64,000 bases of DNA from NCBI GenBank assembly GCA_038030265.1, contig CM075938.1, forward strand, positions 18,329,009-18,393,008, in the 5' to 3' direction. Below the pieces are notes generated by a model. It was not told where the DNA came from and did no database searches. It saw only the letters and a list, made by a program, of their open reading frames with translations. A program made the translations under genes and the position numbers. This document shows, one piece after another, positions 30,429-42,922 of this stretch (within the stretch, counting starts at the first letter, position 1; the number at the start of each line of letters is the position of its first letter). The DNA is from Corythucha ciliata (Eukaryota > Arthropoda > Insecta > Hemiptera > Tingidae).

Positions 30429-31680
30429 TAGGGTGACCAGATGTACAAATGGTTTCCGAGGACGCATGGCACAGACAAGGAGACAAAAGTAGGACGCCTA
30501 TAAAAACAAGTTGAAAACGACTAGTTTTATGTTGAATTTATTGTACGGAGAACACAGATTATTAGACCAGTGGCAGACATTCCACTGCACAGACGTTCCA
30601 TTGCCGAAAGCACGGCATTGCAAAGGAGGCTGCATGAGGAAGGGAGCCCCACACCACCACTGTAGCGTTTCTGACAGGAGCCTCAGGATCCCGGTAAGAC
30701 TGGGATTTCAAGAGGCGAAATTAGGGTTCGAATGAATGAAAATCCTCGAAACTGGGGCTTGAAAGAGCCAAAATGACGTAATTTGGGTTTTAAGTGAGGA
30801 ACATCCTTGAATTTGGTTTTTAAAGCGCGAAGTTAGTTTTTCGATCAAGCCAAGATTTTAGAAAGCTCTATTCAAAAAATTGTATTGTGATGCCAGATCC
30901 ATGCCATTTATTCATGGAAATGCACGAGATTGTGGTTCGAAAAGACCAAAATACAAAATCAAAACATTCGGTTTTTGAACGAGCCGTATTAGTTGTTCGA
31001 ACCAACCTAACCTGTGGCACTGATTCTAAGAAGGGCTAAAGGCTAAAAGCCATGGTTTTAGCACCTCGATAAAGCAATAATCCATGAAATTTGGTTTCTT
31101 TAGGGGTAAAATTGAATAACTTTGGTTTTGAAAGAGCGATTGTTCATGAAATTGGGTCTTGAATGAGCTAATCCGACAAAATTTTGTTTTTGAATGAGCC
31201 AAATTTCCTAAAATCGGAATTTGAACAAACCAAATTCAAAAAAATTGAAAGGGCGTTGATTTGAAAGGGCAAAAATCCGCAAAACTTGGTGTTCTGCGAC
31301 CAAAATGACAAAATTTTGGTTTTCAACGAACCAAAGCCATGTATTTGCTTTTTGAAAAAGCTGCACTTATTGCTGCTGGTTGGCGAAGCTAAACTGATTA
31401 TAAAAAGATCTAAGGCTACGAATTTTGGTTTTTGAAAGAATGAAAATACGCGATATTATAGGGTTTGAAATAGCAAAAATCAATTGTTATCCTCTTTTCC
31501 AAAAATGTGGTTATGGAAGAGCAAAAATCCATGGCAAAATTGTGGTTGAAAGAGCCAAAATCATGAACTTTGTGTTGTCGTAATTCGTCTTTCGAGCCCG
31601 CCTATAACCGAATTTCACTGATTTCGCTCCTTCAGAACACAATTTTACGGTTTTGGCACTGAGAAAAACCAGTTTGGTTG
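30429..31680. mobile_element. hAT-like left end followed by A-repeat array
   Basis: TAGGGTGACCAGATGT at 30429 is the same end as the element at 50148, and 'ggtttccgaggacgc' and 'aaagtaggacgc' follow in both. From about 30725 to 31680 the sequence is a long array of A units ('gagccaaaatgacgtaatttggg', 'gagccaaatttcctaaaatcgg' and so on). I could not find a right end, so it is truncated or diverged. Confidence 0.6.
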
Positions 31681-33369
31681 GTTTAACTATATTGCCTATG
31701 AAGCTTTTGCCTAATGAGCTTACATTCGATCCAGCACGAAAATTAGAGTCTAGATTCGTCACAACCTTAAAACCGACAAAATGTCAGTTAGACGGTGTTG
31801 CAGTGGGACCGAAGATATGTGTTAAACTTGAAATTTGGGTCCCTAAAATTACTGGGTTAGGGTTTAGCCCTACTAACTGACTGCAATGACGGCAATAGTC
31901 AAATTAGTCATTATAGTCCTCAAATAATTATAAATTTTCGTCTGCGCCCTCAAGCGTTTTTTTTCAGTTCTTAATAGGGATACATCTCTTGCGAGTTTTT
32001 CAGCCAAAATATTCAGTTTCTCGAAATATGAAATTCTCTGTTTTCTCTACCCGAGTCTATCGGCTGTTCGGTTTCACCGATTTCTTTTCATTTCGCGGTA
32101 TCGCAGTCCAAGCTTTTCCGCACTCGCGAGTGCATTGATGAGTGCAATGACAATGATTATGGTGGGGGGACCTTGGGTTATAGCTGAAGGTCTCTCCACA
32201 GTATACGCGAGAAGAACTGGAAATCTCACTCTCTGTAGTGACACTATTGCGGTTTAAATTGTCATCGTGGCTTTCTGAAAGAATTCTTCCCCTGTCCCCT
32301 CCTCATCAGCTTTCATGGAATGAGCGGGGGAACAAAAGAAGAATTCATCTTCGGTGCCTTGTTTTAACAACTAGAAATATTCATTAGTAGCTTAGAGCTT
32401 CCAGTAACGTCGGGAGATTTCGTCGTATTTAAACAGTTGTCAACTCATAGTTTTTTTTTTGTTTTTTAATATCCTTTTTTCTTTTGGCGTCCTTCGCCTG
32501 TTTTTGAACCTCAAAAATGGTTTTTCAGTCTTTGTCTTTTATGCGAAAGTGAGACCAGACAAAGAGAGAGAAACTTAGCAAGTTCTTCCTTTCAGAGACG
32601 ATATTCCCACGTTTTTCTAATTTTTCCTTCTCTTCGAAACCTGTGAATCCTATTTCAAATCTCAAGGACGCTGGGCGTCATCTGCTCCGCTCTGTTTTTA
32701 TCATGAAGAAGAACTGTAGCGAGAGATTTTTTTCCCTAGTTGAGGACGTATGCGTACAGGATTATTGTGCAAGACCTTTAGCGTTAAGGGGCTCTCGGTG
32801 TCTAGAACGCGGCTCGGCATTAATAATCACTCGCTCAGTGTTAATTGCGCGAGGACGAGCCACCTAGAAACAAATAGGGTAAACTAAAAAAAAAAAATAT
32901 CTTTATGGGCTTCCATTGTTTTCCCCTCTCTAAAAGTCTTGTTTCGCAATCCTTGATAAGTAGCAGGACACAATATTTTAAATTTTCAATGAGGTTATTT
33001 GGTTTGCATTTATTCTTGTATTCTGTCCGTGACTTTCTGAAACTTTCGAGGATTCTGTCCCCAGCATAGAGACTTCTTTTTTCCTTCGTGTGACTAAAAT
33101 TAACACCTGAGGGAGACTTGCTTTTTTTGAGTTTTGGCGTGAAAAATTTACATTAGAAGCTTGAGCTTGGAATGGAAGTTGACGTCAAATCAGATGGTCA
33201 TCATTCAATGATTCTTATTTTATCCGCTCTGCAAGGTCTTCTGTAAATGGAAGCGTAAGCTCGGTGTGCGTGATTCTCAATTGATAGACAGATATTGTAG
33301 ACTGGAGGAAATTTTGTGCATCTTAAGACGTGTAAAAGACACAAAAGGGGTGGGCTTCTTCCATAAAAA
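31681..33369. other. No gene recognised
   Basis: Unique-looking sequence, moderately T-rich, without a coding region I can support. Confidence 0.3.
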
Positions 33370-33679
33370 AAAAAGTTTAGAAAACACTCGGAGGTGATAA
33401 GGCGCGGTGGGGGAGTAGAGACATCCTCTTCTTCAAATTCTTTAGGACTAGGAGGCTCACATACGATCACCAAACCATCCCCCGGGTGTAGTTGTAGCAT
33501 AGTCAGTCGTTCATCCTTCAAGATTTTTGTGTCCTCCTCTTCGCGGTGGGTCGGAGGGGATGAGGGGCAGATGGCTGCTGAGCCCGACCCCACTATCCCG
33601 GCAGAAACAGAACTCGAACGCTGCAGTACCACTCTTCGATCCACGTGCTCCTCGTCCCCGAGGCGTTCCACCCCCAGGT
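33370..33679 (-). CDS. Candidate isolated coding exon, unrecognised
   Basis: I do not recognise the protein. On the minus strand, after a possible acceptor (AAGTACAG|ACC at 33680), a frame continues for about 100 codons with the composition of a real disordered protein segment: RLGDEEHVDRRVVLQRSSSV, then CPSSPPTHREEEDTKILKDE and RLTMLQLHPGDGLVIVCEPP. A donor-like GTATGT falls inside (about 33464), so the exon may be shorter. The local base composition is richer in G+C than its surroundings. No neighbouring exon was found; it could be chance. Confidence 0.25.
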
Positions 33680-33699
33680 CTGTACTTAACAGATAGTTT

Positions 33700-34827
33700 T
33701 TAACGTTTTTTTTGTTTTGTTTTAATTTTATTCTTAAAATTCCGCGTTTCAATGCAAAATGGAAGCAATTTTATAATTGGCTCATTCACCGTTTTCCAGT
33801 TTTTGAGTTCTTGCACTCCCCCACCCATTAAACTTCACCCCCTTCAACACTACACCACCGCCCGCCCAATCCTTCAATGGGGGGGGGGGGTCACATCAAG
33901 TTCACCTCTTTCGTATTTCTTTCCACGGAGGAGCTACTCCTTTTATTGGTAGCTATTAATAAAACGGCCCGGTCTTGCTCTAACCCAATTTTCCGAACAC
34001 CACCCCCACCCTAAGAGCCTCTCATCATTGCAATCATTTTTCTTCCTCCTCATGTGACAATCATTTCAGTTTATCTGTCGAGTTGATGACTGTTTCTATT
34101 GTAATCTTTAAAAAAAACACACGTGCAGTTCTTGAACTGTTTTTTTACGAGCGTTTACTAAGCAGATTTTGTTGTTTTTTTTGTTAAAAGAAACTTGGGA
34201 AAGGACTAAATGGGATTTAATCTTTCGAAGGGAGCTTCCAATATCGGTAAAGGCGAGGGCTCCAAGTTCTAATCTTAGTGCCCTCTTTGACACGTCAAGA
34301 AAGTTACAACCTTTTAAGTAGATTTCTTTGCTAGAACAGAGTCTAAAAATGTTTAAAACTCCTGTGCCCAAACTGAGATTCCAATTGTACTGGGTCCCGA
34401 ATCACAACCGTAGGAGCCCATTTGTGCCAAAAACGTGCGGATTTCGGCTGCATCACTGGTATGACGGTGGTCGTGGAGACCACAAAATGTATTATGATGT
34501 ACGTGGTTTTTGGAAGACGTTATTTCCTAATACGAGACGACGTTTTCGAATCCTCCCCGAAACTCCCCAAGTCCCCAACACACCTACCCACTCCATCAAG
34601 TACCGCACTCGAACGTATTTCGGGGGTTCAAGGATTCTCGTCTCTGTTACCATCGAAAGGGCCCCAGATCAGCGAGCGTACTTCTTGCTGTGGAACCAAA
34701 GATCGTTTTATTCTGATAAAATCACAAATTGATCAGGAAATTATCAATTTAACCTAAAAAACTAACAATTTGATGGAGAAATATAGTCAACTTAGGCCTA
34801 GAATCGACTTCTCATGTGTTCGATCGG
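33700..34827. other. No gene; traces of the 28.8-kb MITE family
   Basis: 34395-34460 contains 'aaccgtaggagccca' and 'tttcggctgcatc', weakly like an arm of the 28808/29316 elements. 34700-34790 has 'acaaattgatcaggaaattatcaattt'-type repeats. A G run lies at 33880-33890. Confidence 0.35.
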
Positions 34828-35553
34828 CAGGGCCGCCTTTATTAAAGTTGGGGCCCCGTGCCCGGGATAACATTGGGCCCCCTCATTTACGAATTTCGCT
34901 CACTAAAATAAATTGTGTATCTGACATACTAATTTCACGGGGTATTTACGCACTAAAAACCCATTTTTGCAGGTCTGACTCACCAAAAGAAAGACACGTT
35001 CGCTGATTTCTCACTTTAAAAACCATTTCGCGGATTTTTTCGCCTAAAACCAAATTTTCGCGGTTCTAGCTCACAGAAAATCCAATGTCGCGGTTGTTCT
35101 ATATTGCAGAAAAACCAATTTTGCTACTATTTGTTGCTGAAAAACCATTAGCCTCTACGACGGAAGAGTCCAGTTTCGAGGACTAAAATACCATAGTTAC
35201 CATCCCAGGAGAAAAAAATTCCTAGTTCAATTCCAAAAATATCACTCTCTGGGGGGGATTGTCAGTTATTCTACAGAAATTCCGAAATAGGATGTAAAAA
35301 GGGCAGTTTCATAGCAAAGATGTTAGGTTTTGACGGTTTACGACCCTTCAAATTGTGCTAATTCAGTTTCTGGGACCGAATTTAAGATTTCTCGCGTCGA
35401 TTTATCTCAAATTATAATTGATGAGCTACTGAGTTCTCTCTGGGGACTCAGTCCCCACAATACCGACAATAGGCATTCGGATGCATCTGACTTGTACTCA
35501 CATCAGCCACGTCAAGCTACCCACCCCTAGATCAAAGGCCGGCTACGCCCCTG
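34828..35553. mobile_element. hAT-like composite element (copy 2)
   Basis: Left end CAGGGCCGCCTTTATT..., right end GGCCGGCTACGCCCCTG, both of the CAGGG type. The left part (34880-35170) is an A array in minus orientation; the right part (35130-35553) is the inverted homologue of 13911-14340. Whether both ends belong to one element is not certain. Confidence 0.55.
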
Positions 35554-35574
35554 CCGTGAGATTTTCCCTCTTTC

Positions 35575-37130
35575 AGGCAATAATTAGCGTTTTTTCTCAA
35601 TTTTAAACGCGAATTAGCTATTTTTCTTATGTTTATCCGCGATTAGCGTTTTCTTAACTTAAGCTGTGAATGAGCGCTTTTTCTTAATCAGGACTTTTCA
35701 CAAAATTCGACAATTTTTCTAGATTTTACCCACTTTTATTTATAAAAATAAAAATAAATAAAATTAATATAATTTTAAAATATGTATCTCCACTTTATCT
35801 CAGCAACGAAGTGGCCGTTGAAACCATTAACATTCTCAATTTTGGCCGTAAATTAGGATGCCCCGCAAATTATCGCTTTTCTCAAATTTAGCCGCGGATT
35901 AAGGCTTTTTTGAAATTATGTATTTCCAACCATGCCGTGGCCTTGAGTTAGCACTTTTTCTCCATTTTAGCAACTAATTACCAATTTTCCCGGGTTTAGC
36001 AGTGAATTAGCGCTTTTTATATGTATTACTAGCGAGTTGGCAATGTTTTATTCACATGTAACAATGAATTAAGCACTTTTCTCACTTTTAGCCCCGAATT
36101 AGCGCCTCTTCTCAATTTCAGCTATGAAGCTGCCTCCAAAAATCGCGAATCAGCTTTAGCTCTCAATTTCAGCTTTTAATGAGCCCTTGTTCTCATTTTA
36201 GCCGTCCATTCTTAATTTTGGCCATGAATGTACAATTTTTTCACATTTAGGCATGCGAGTTAGCGCTTTTTCCCCCATTTTAGCAGCGAGTTATCGATTT
36301 TTCTCAATTTTAGTGTGCCAAGTTGATTTTTGTGTGCGTTAGTAAATTAGGGTGCTCCGCTAATTATCGCTTTTTTCAAATTTAGCCGCTTATTAGCATG
36401 CGAGTTAACACTTTTTCTCAATATTAGCTGCGAATCAGCAATTTTCCCAATTTAAGCAGTGAATAAAATTTTTTCTCCACACTACCAGGGAATTGGCGAT
36501 GTATTCACTTATTTAGCAGTGACTTGCACATTTCTCATTTTTAGGCCCGAATTAACGCTTCTTCTCTATCTTCGAAGGTGCCTCCAAAAATCTCAAATTA
36601 ACGTTCTCTAATTTTTTTAATTTTTTTTAATATAAGCACTTTTCTAATTTTTAAGCCGTGAATTAGCACTTCATAATTTTGTCCAGGGGCCATATTCTCT
36701 AACTTTTTTCATCATTTCGTTTTTCAAAAATCATATGTTTCCGTTCAGAATTCTTAATTTCATGAATCTTTTCTAGCAAAGCAAAGTTTCTATTTTGTTA
36801 GAGAATAAGGCTCCAGGAATATGCGATTTTATCACATTTAGCCATCGTGATCGGCGAATTAGCAATTTGTCTCAACTTTAGCAGGAAAATGCGAATTTAT
36901 TATGCTCAAAATGAGAAAAATCACTAATTCGCTGATAAAATGGGGGAAAAGCGCTAAATCATAGTTAAATGTGAAAAAATCGCAAATTCATGTCGAAAAA
37001 TCAAAGTAACTTTTCCCATTTTAGCAACAAATTATCTGTACATTCTCACATTATAGCGAAGAATTAGCGTTTTTTTCTCAATTTTAACCGAGAATAAGGG
37101 TTTATCACTATTTCGAGCGAGGATTATCTA
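35575..37130. repeat. B-repeat array, plus orientation, ~1.5 kb
   Basis: About fifty degenerate ~30-bp units built on AATTAGCGCTTTTTCTCAAT plus 'tttagccgcg'. Around 36905-37000 a few units are inverted ('gagaaaaatcactaattcgc'). No coding capacity. Confidence 0.8.
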
Positions 37131-37179
37131 AGGACCCCCCCTCCTACTGCTTTTAGCCCCCTCATCCCTTCGTCGTTGC

Positions 37180-37950
37180 GCTACAGATTCCGGATTCAAA
37201 GCCCGAATTTTTGTGGAATATTTGCACTCCCGCAGACTCCAGTTTTGAGGGAGTGGCTTACTGGATGGACTCCCCCAAAAAACCAGTTTCGCGGGTTGAC
37301 ACATCCAAAAATCTTATTTAATATTTATTATTTATTTATAATACGTGGTTGGGATATTAAAAAAATTATTTCAGAAGGTCGCGCTCTTTCCGAGTCTAAA
37401 TTACGCGGATTTGACACCTACAGAATCCATTTTTTCGGTTTTGTCTAATTCTAGAACTAATTTTGTCTTTGGCTTCTTTAAAAAAAAATCAATTCCGTCG
37501 GTTCGGCTTTTTCAAAAAACAAATTTCGCAGATCTGCTACGTCAGGAACCAATTTTGTGGGGTAGCTCCCTAAAAAAGCCAACGGGATTTCATGCCTTCA
37601 AAAAATGTTGTAGGCTGTTGGCTCATTTTAAAAAACAGTTTCGGGGGTCTTGTCTTTTTAAAAAACACAATTTCGCCCTGACGGTCCGTTAAAATCATGG
37701 GATTGGCATCACCCCCCCCCCCACAACAATATCGGTGGGTTTGGTCCACTCAAAAAGCCACATAGGTGGTACTGGCTCCTTTCAAATACAAAATTTCACC
37801 AGGTTGGCCCTCTCAATAGCAATTTCACGGGGTTGTCTTTCTGAAAAAAACAAAAAACAACAACAACAAATATTTCGCGGGGTTGGCTGCATCAGGTATG
37901 AAATTTTAAGCTGTTGACCCATTCAAAAATTCAAATTTCGCAGAGTTGGC
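37180..37950. repeat. A-repeat array, minus orientation
   Basis: Units such as 'aaaaccagtttcgcgggttgac', 'aaacaaatttcgcagatctgc' and 'caaatatttcgcggggttggctgc'. It ends where the foldback element at 37954 is inserted and resumes at 39385-39480, so that element landed inside an A array. Confidence 0.75.
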
Positions 37951-37953
37951 TTA

Positions 37954-39381
37954 TACAGGGTGGATCCGTATAAGTGTGATAAAAATTTTGGGGTAAAAAT
38001 ACGTTAAAAGTGGAGTAAAATGGTACCTTCGGAAGTGTCCTACGTCGATCCATTCCGGAGTTATGATTTTTTTTGTGTGTTTAAAAAAGTAACCAATGCT
38101 TGCTTCAAAAAATCCGCAATTTCTCAGCTTATATCGCACCAAATCCAAAAAGTTATGCCATTTTCAGAAACTAAGTAACATTTCCTTTAGGATAGAGGCC
38201 ATTTTTTTGCTTGAAATAATCGTCAACACCCAGAAATCAGGCATTTTTTCCATAAATTTACGTGTCCTCTAAAATTTGTCCGTTTTACGAAAAGTCGCTG
38301 TACCCAAACAGCTTTCTCAACAGATTTTCGGTGTATCACAAAAACTTCCCCGTCTTCTAAGTTTCCTTTTGGCGTGTTCACATTTCATGTTACCATTGAC
38401 GTTTCTCACAAAAACGTCACAAGATTGCACAAAAACCGTGTTTTTACGAAACATGGACCATTGTCTACGGTATTCGTGAAGGGTGCAGGGAGATCGGCAG
38501 TAAGTGAGAACAGGATATCTTACCATGGAGAAGGCAAGAGGCATTCGATTTGACCCCTTCCCTCATCAGTGATTCATTAAATTGTCGCCATTCGGGGGGG
38601 GGGGGAATTGAATGCCGTTTGCCTACGATATCTTCTCCTTCCTAAAATATTCTGTCCTCCCTTTCTAAAACAGTATTTTGACAGAAAAATGCAGGCAATT
38701 GCCTATGTGCCAGGTGCCAACAATATTCGTGAAGGGTGCTCAGAGATCGGCAGAAATGGATTGGGGGGGGGGGGTCAAATTGAATGTCTCTTGCCTGCGA
38801 TATCTTCTCCATGATAAGATATCCTGTTCTCACTTACTGCCGATCTCCCTGCACCCTTCACGAATAACGTAGACAATGGCCCATGTTTCGTAAAAACACG
38901 GTTTTTGTGCATTCTCGTGACGTTTTTGTGAGAAACGTCAGTGGTAACATGAAATGTGAACACGCCAAAAGGAAGCTTAGAAGACGGGGAAGTTTTTGTG
39001 ATACACCGAAAATCTATTGAGAAAGCTGCTTGGGTACAGCGACTTTTCGTAAAACGGACAAATTTTAGAGGACACGTAAATTTATGGAAAAAATGCCAGA
39101 TTTCTGGGTGTTGACGATTATTTCAATCAATAAAATGGCCTCTATCCTAAAGGAAATGTTCCGTAGTGTCTGAAAATGGCATAACTTTTTGGATTTGGTG
39201 CGATATAAGCCGAGAAATTGCGGATTTTTTGAAGCAAGCATTGGTTACTTTTTCAAACACAAAAAAAATCATAACTCCGGAACGGATCGACGTAGGACAC
39301 TTCCGAAGGTACCATTTTACTCCACTTTTAACGTATTTTTACCAAAAAATTTTGGTCACACTTATACGGATCCACCCTGTA
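37954..39381. mobile_element. Giant foldback element, 1428 bp, ~607-bp arms
   Basis: Begins TACAGGGTGGATCCGTATAA and ends with the inverse TTATACGGATCCACCCTGTA. Inverted identity continues, with few mismatches, through the whole of 37954-38560 against 38773-39381. TTA directly repeats at both flanks (37951-37953 and 39382-39384), a possible 3-bp target duplication. The 210-bp centre contains a further diverged copy of the inner arm and G10 runs. The longest open frames are repeat translations. A transcript would fold into a ~600-bp duplex. Confidence 0.88.
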
Positions 39382-39603
39382 TTAAAAACCAATATCATCG
39401 GAATGGTTCACCAAAAATAAACTTATTTCCCGGGTTTTACCAACTCAAAAAGGCAATTTTTGCGAGTCTGTCTTCTCGGTGTCGATTGTGCGCCTTGTTC
39501 CCAAGGTCGATTGGCTGCCAAAATTTCGTGAGAGGCCCTGAAAACGATGCCAAAGTGACCAAAAACGCCGGAATCACACCAGGGAGAACCTCCACTAAAA
39601 TTA

Positions 39604-39862
39604 ACAAATTAATTAAACTGATGTTATCCGGACGACGATGGAAGGGCATAGCCCAACACGATTCGAGTTTCGAGAGAAAATGGCTCCCCGGCGGCTTTTG
39701 AACCCGCAACCTCTTGATTACCAGTCCAGCACGCTGCCAATTGCGCCATGGAGACGCCTTTGGGAGTCGTACTCCGTGGGAATTCTCGAAACTCGAATCG
39801 TGTTGGGCTATGCCCTTCCATCGTCGTCTGGATAACATTAGTTTTGATTAATTTATTAATTA
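39604..39862. mobile_element. TIR element carrying a tRNA-like module
   Basis: Terminal inverted repeats of about 70 bp (ATTAATTAAACTGATGTTAT, then CCGGACGACGATGGAAGGGC and so on) enclose a tRNA-like sequence at 39683-39755. Related units form the complex at 45325-46124. The element lies within an A-repeat neighbourhood. Confidence 0.8.
39683..39755 (-). tRNA. tRNA-Thr-like sequence, degenerate
   Basis: Minus strand: GTCTCCATGGCGCAATTGG start (A box TGGCGCAATTGG), anticodon loop CTGGTAA (anticodon GGT), B box GGTTCAAAAGC damaged. The acceptor stem is mispaired. Probably non-functional. Confidence 0.45.
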
Positions 39863-39899
39863 AAAATACCGATGACAGAATTATTCATCATATCCACCC

Positions 39900-40337
39900 T
39901 ACTAAACTTTTTTCTTCCTTTTGGAGCGCAGTAGATGCTTCAAGGAAAAATGAACACCAAGATTCAGACCTTTGATTTTCCTCTTTCCCAGAAGAGTTGC
40001 TTCTACATTTTGCCAGGATGAAGCGATTTTCCTAGAAATATTATATGTATACTTACTAATTATTCTCATTAAAATTAAAATGCCACTATACGCGGTATAC
40101 ATTTTGAAACCAAAGTACGCTGAGGGTCTTCCCAGTTCCCAATCGATTTCCAGATGTCGGGTTGGGAGGGCGGGGGTTATCTGCGCCTCTGATAGCTCGC
40201 ATATCTTTCTGGGTACGTGTATACGAATATTACGCGTAAGGCGCTGAAGCGTTTATTACTCAAGTATACCATAGCTGAGGGACCCAAAATTATTGATTGT
40301 CACAAGATGTTGTTTATTATTTCACTTTTCGCGCCAG
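39900..40337. other. No feature recognised
   Basis: AT-rich unique sequence between two inverted-repeat elements. Confidence 0.3.
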
Positions 40338-40483
40338 TAATAGAGAGATTTTGCAACCAGTCCCGTAAACGCTAAAGTTAATTTTTGTGTACGCGTTGCT
40401 AGGGTAGTAAACATTTCGTTGGTTGAAATGTGAATAGCGTTAACGTTAGCGTTAGCGGAGCTGTTTGCAAAATCTCTCTATTC
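40338..40483. mobile_element. MITE, AATAGAGAGATTTTGCAA ends
   Basis: AATAGAGAGATTTTGCAA at the left and TTTGCAAAATCTCTCTATT at the right are inverted; the interior has GTTAACGTTAGCGTTAGCG. About 146 bp. Confidence 0.8.
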
Positions 40484-42690
40484 TTTCGATTGCGCTCTCG
40501 AAAAGATGATCGTCTTTGGTAGTACAGGCCGCGCCTTTTTTTCCCTCGTCTTTATACCCTGTTCGATCCTCTTTGAGGAGGAGCATCTTCTGTTATATCA
40601 ATCGCTCAATAAAGTAAGATTGTACGAGTTGTTAAAGGTGACGTGTCTTTGCCTTTTTCTATCTCATTCTCTCTCTCTTCTTGTTTTCTTTTCATTAGCC
40701 TCCGCCGGTAGAGTTATTATTTATGTAAATTAAGGCTCTTTAACTACAAAAGAGACGATTTTTTTTTCTTCAGTGCTCCCCCCCGGAAGCCGCGATATCT
40801 CATTAAATATTATGGTTTTATAAGGTTGTAACCTTATTTGATCCATTGTGAATTTAATTTTCTTTTTTTTTCGAGCCACAGAAGAGCGCTTCGCTATTGT
40901 TATTTTCACGAAAAAAAAAAAAAAAAAAAATGTAAGAGGTCATTAAGAGAGAAAGAATAAGGAAGAGAATGTGGAAAAGTTGAGTGTACAAGCGGACGCT
41001 ATCTTGAGATAAGAAGAAATCATAAGAGGGCGTTCAGTGGCACTGGTATTTCCCTGTAGCTCTCGACCAACTTTTTCTTTAAAAAAATTAGAGTTTTATA
41101 AAAAAATTAAGGCTTTAAGTTAAGCCAAGGTTGTAAGGATTGCGTGTAAATTTATTATTTTATTAGTACACCTTCTGTTTTCCTCTTTTCTGAGGTTTTA
41201 TCGTCGGATCTCATCAAATCGTGTTTATTCTTCTTTAAACGAATGATTCCTGCTTATAACACGCCCTGATTCCTTATTTTTTTCTCTCGCTCGGAAGCGA
41301 CCTTCAAGTTTCGGGGGGGAACATTGAAAAATTATTCTTTAGCTTTGAGATATACAGAAGAAAAAAGACGGGATCCTCTTCTTCTTATTCTTAAGTCCCC
41401 CCCCCTCACTACTGCGCCCTTCCAGTGAAATTCTCAACGCAGTTTATTTCAAAGAGATCTCTTTAGATCGTCACATCCTGCTTCCTTGCGAACCTATAAG
41501 GGTAATCCCGCCTCACCCACCATCTCGATATCAAATTTCACGTCTTCTTAAGAATGAAAAATCTCTTTTCAGAATATTACCAAGAACTCCGGGGAGTTGA
41601 ATCGATACATCCCCTCCCCCCCTTTGTTTTCACATTGTGCCTTTTTCCCCTAGCCCATCGTCGGATCGAAGTTTTTCCTTCTCGCGGCACCTTTCGGCCG
41701 TCACCACCTGTGTGCACCCGTGGGGTGTGAGATCCACTGTTACAGGAAGGGTTGGTTGAGGGGTGACGTTGGAGAGGCCATCAAAATACATTTTTGCTCG
41801 TTCGAAGAGCCTTCAAGAATTCTTAAATCTTTTGAAGCCTTCAAGAACAATAAACGATCATATGTCACCTGTCGAGGGTATTCTTTTCATTGTCAGCGGA
41901 CTTTCAACTCTTTTTTTCTGTAAAAAAAAAAAAAAAATCTTGAAAATAGTGTTGAGCTTTGAAATTCTTCGCGGAGAAAGATTTCTTTTTAAATCGCTGC
42001 ATTTCAAAGGTAAATGTCTTGTTGATAAATTATTCATCGTAGTTGAAGGTTAATGGGTAGATACTTCTTGTTTTCGAGTAAAAATCGTTCCCCCTATAAA
42101 CAGCCCGAGTGACCTCTGTGATGAATCCTCAGAGTTGGTACGTGACAGACTAGACTTTGGTTGAGGGTTGAAAGAAGTGTTGAAGGGAGGAAATACTTTG
42201 TAATGAGGGGGAAACAGCGGATTGATGAATCACTTCACTCGGAACCCCGTCGATCACCCTCCGTCTCCCTTTGAAAAATAGGGTCGAATGTCCCTTTATT
42301 CTTGTACCTTCCACGGACCCTTTTTTTCTTCTTTTTCTAATTGGCTCGGGAGGGGGGGGGGCATTAGGCGTCTGTTTTTGGAGGACGCCCAGATATGCCT
42401 TTAATTGCTTAAGCCCTATTGTGATTCAAAAGGGAACGTTTCAGGGATTTTACCTTGAGTGGTGGGGGTTGCACCAGTGACTTCACCATTTTTTATTTTT
42501 TATTTTTTCCTGATATTTTCATTTGGCGAACATGTTTCACAGCCATTTTTCATGTTTACACAATTTGTATCAATGAAGACAATTGGGTAGTATTGTCGTA
42601 TGCTATCTTAATTTGGTTAGAAATTGCCTTTTAACTTGATTCAACCCCGCCAAACTCTGGTAATAACGGACGCAGAAGCCTTTGAATCTG
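40484..42690. other. No gene recognised
   Basis: T-rich unique sequence with poly(A) at 40911-40930 and C/G runs near 41399 and 42352. No coding region I can support; it might be intron of a larger gene. Confidence 0.3.
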
Positions 42691-42845
42691 GTCTGTGAGT
42701 CTGACATTAAACCAAGTAATTGGCCCTCTAAGCACCACAGATAATCACAAAACCGCAGCAAAGCTCCAAGCACAACAAGTATCCAGCCACTAATAGCTCC
42801 AGCCACACTGAAGTTCCAACTTCCAAGCCCAATTTAAGGCTCTAA
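42690..42845. repeat. D minisatellite patch
   Basis: 'aaccgcagcaaagctccaagcacaac' and 'aatagctccagccacactgaag': degenerate units of 20-24 bp built on CAAAGCTCCAAACCACA, as in the larger patches at 43858 and 49550. Confidence 0.55.
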
Positions 42846-42922
42846 AAGTTCCACGAGTACTGACAGTCCGTCATGTTTGGTTCCTCCTCTATATGCGGAT
42901 CAAATAGATCTGATAAATCTCA

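Noticed and set aside
35575..37130. CRISPR array
   Set aside because: Repeats are degenerate, contiguous without unique spacers, and this is eukaryotic DNA.
37345..37692. 115-codon frame across the A array
   Set aside because: It is a translation of the repeat; the same kind of frame arises in other arrays (56379-56885, 63506-63850).
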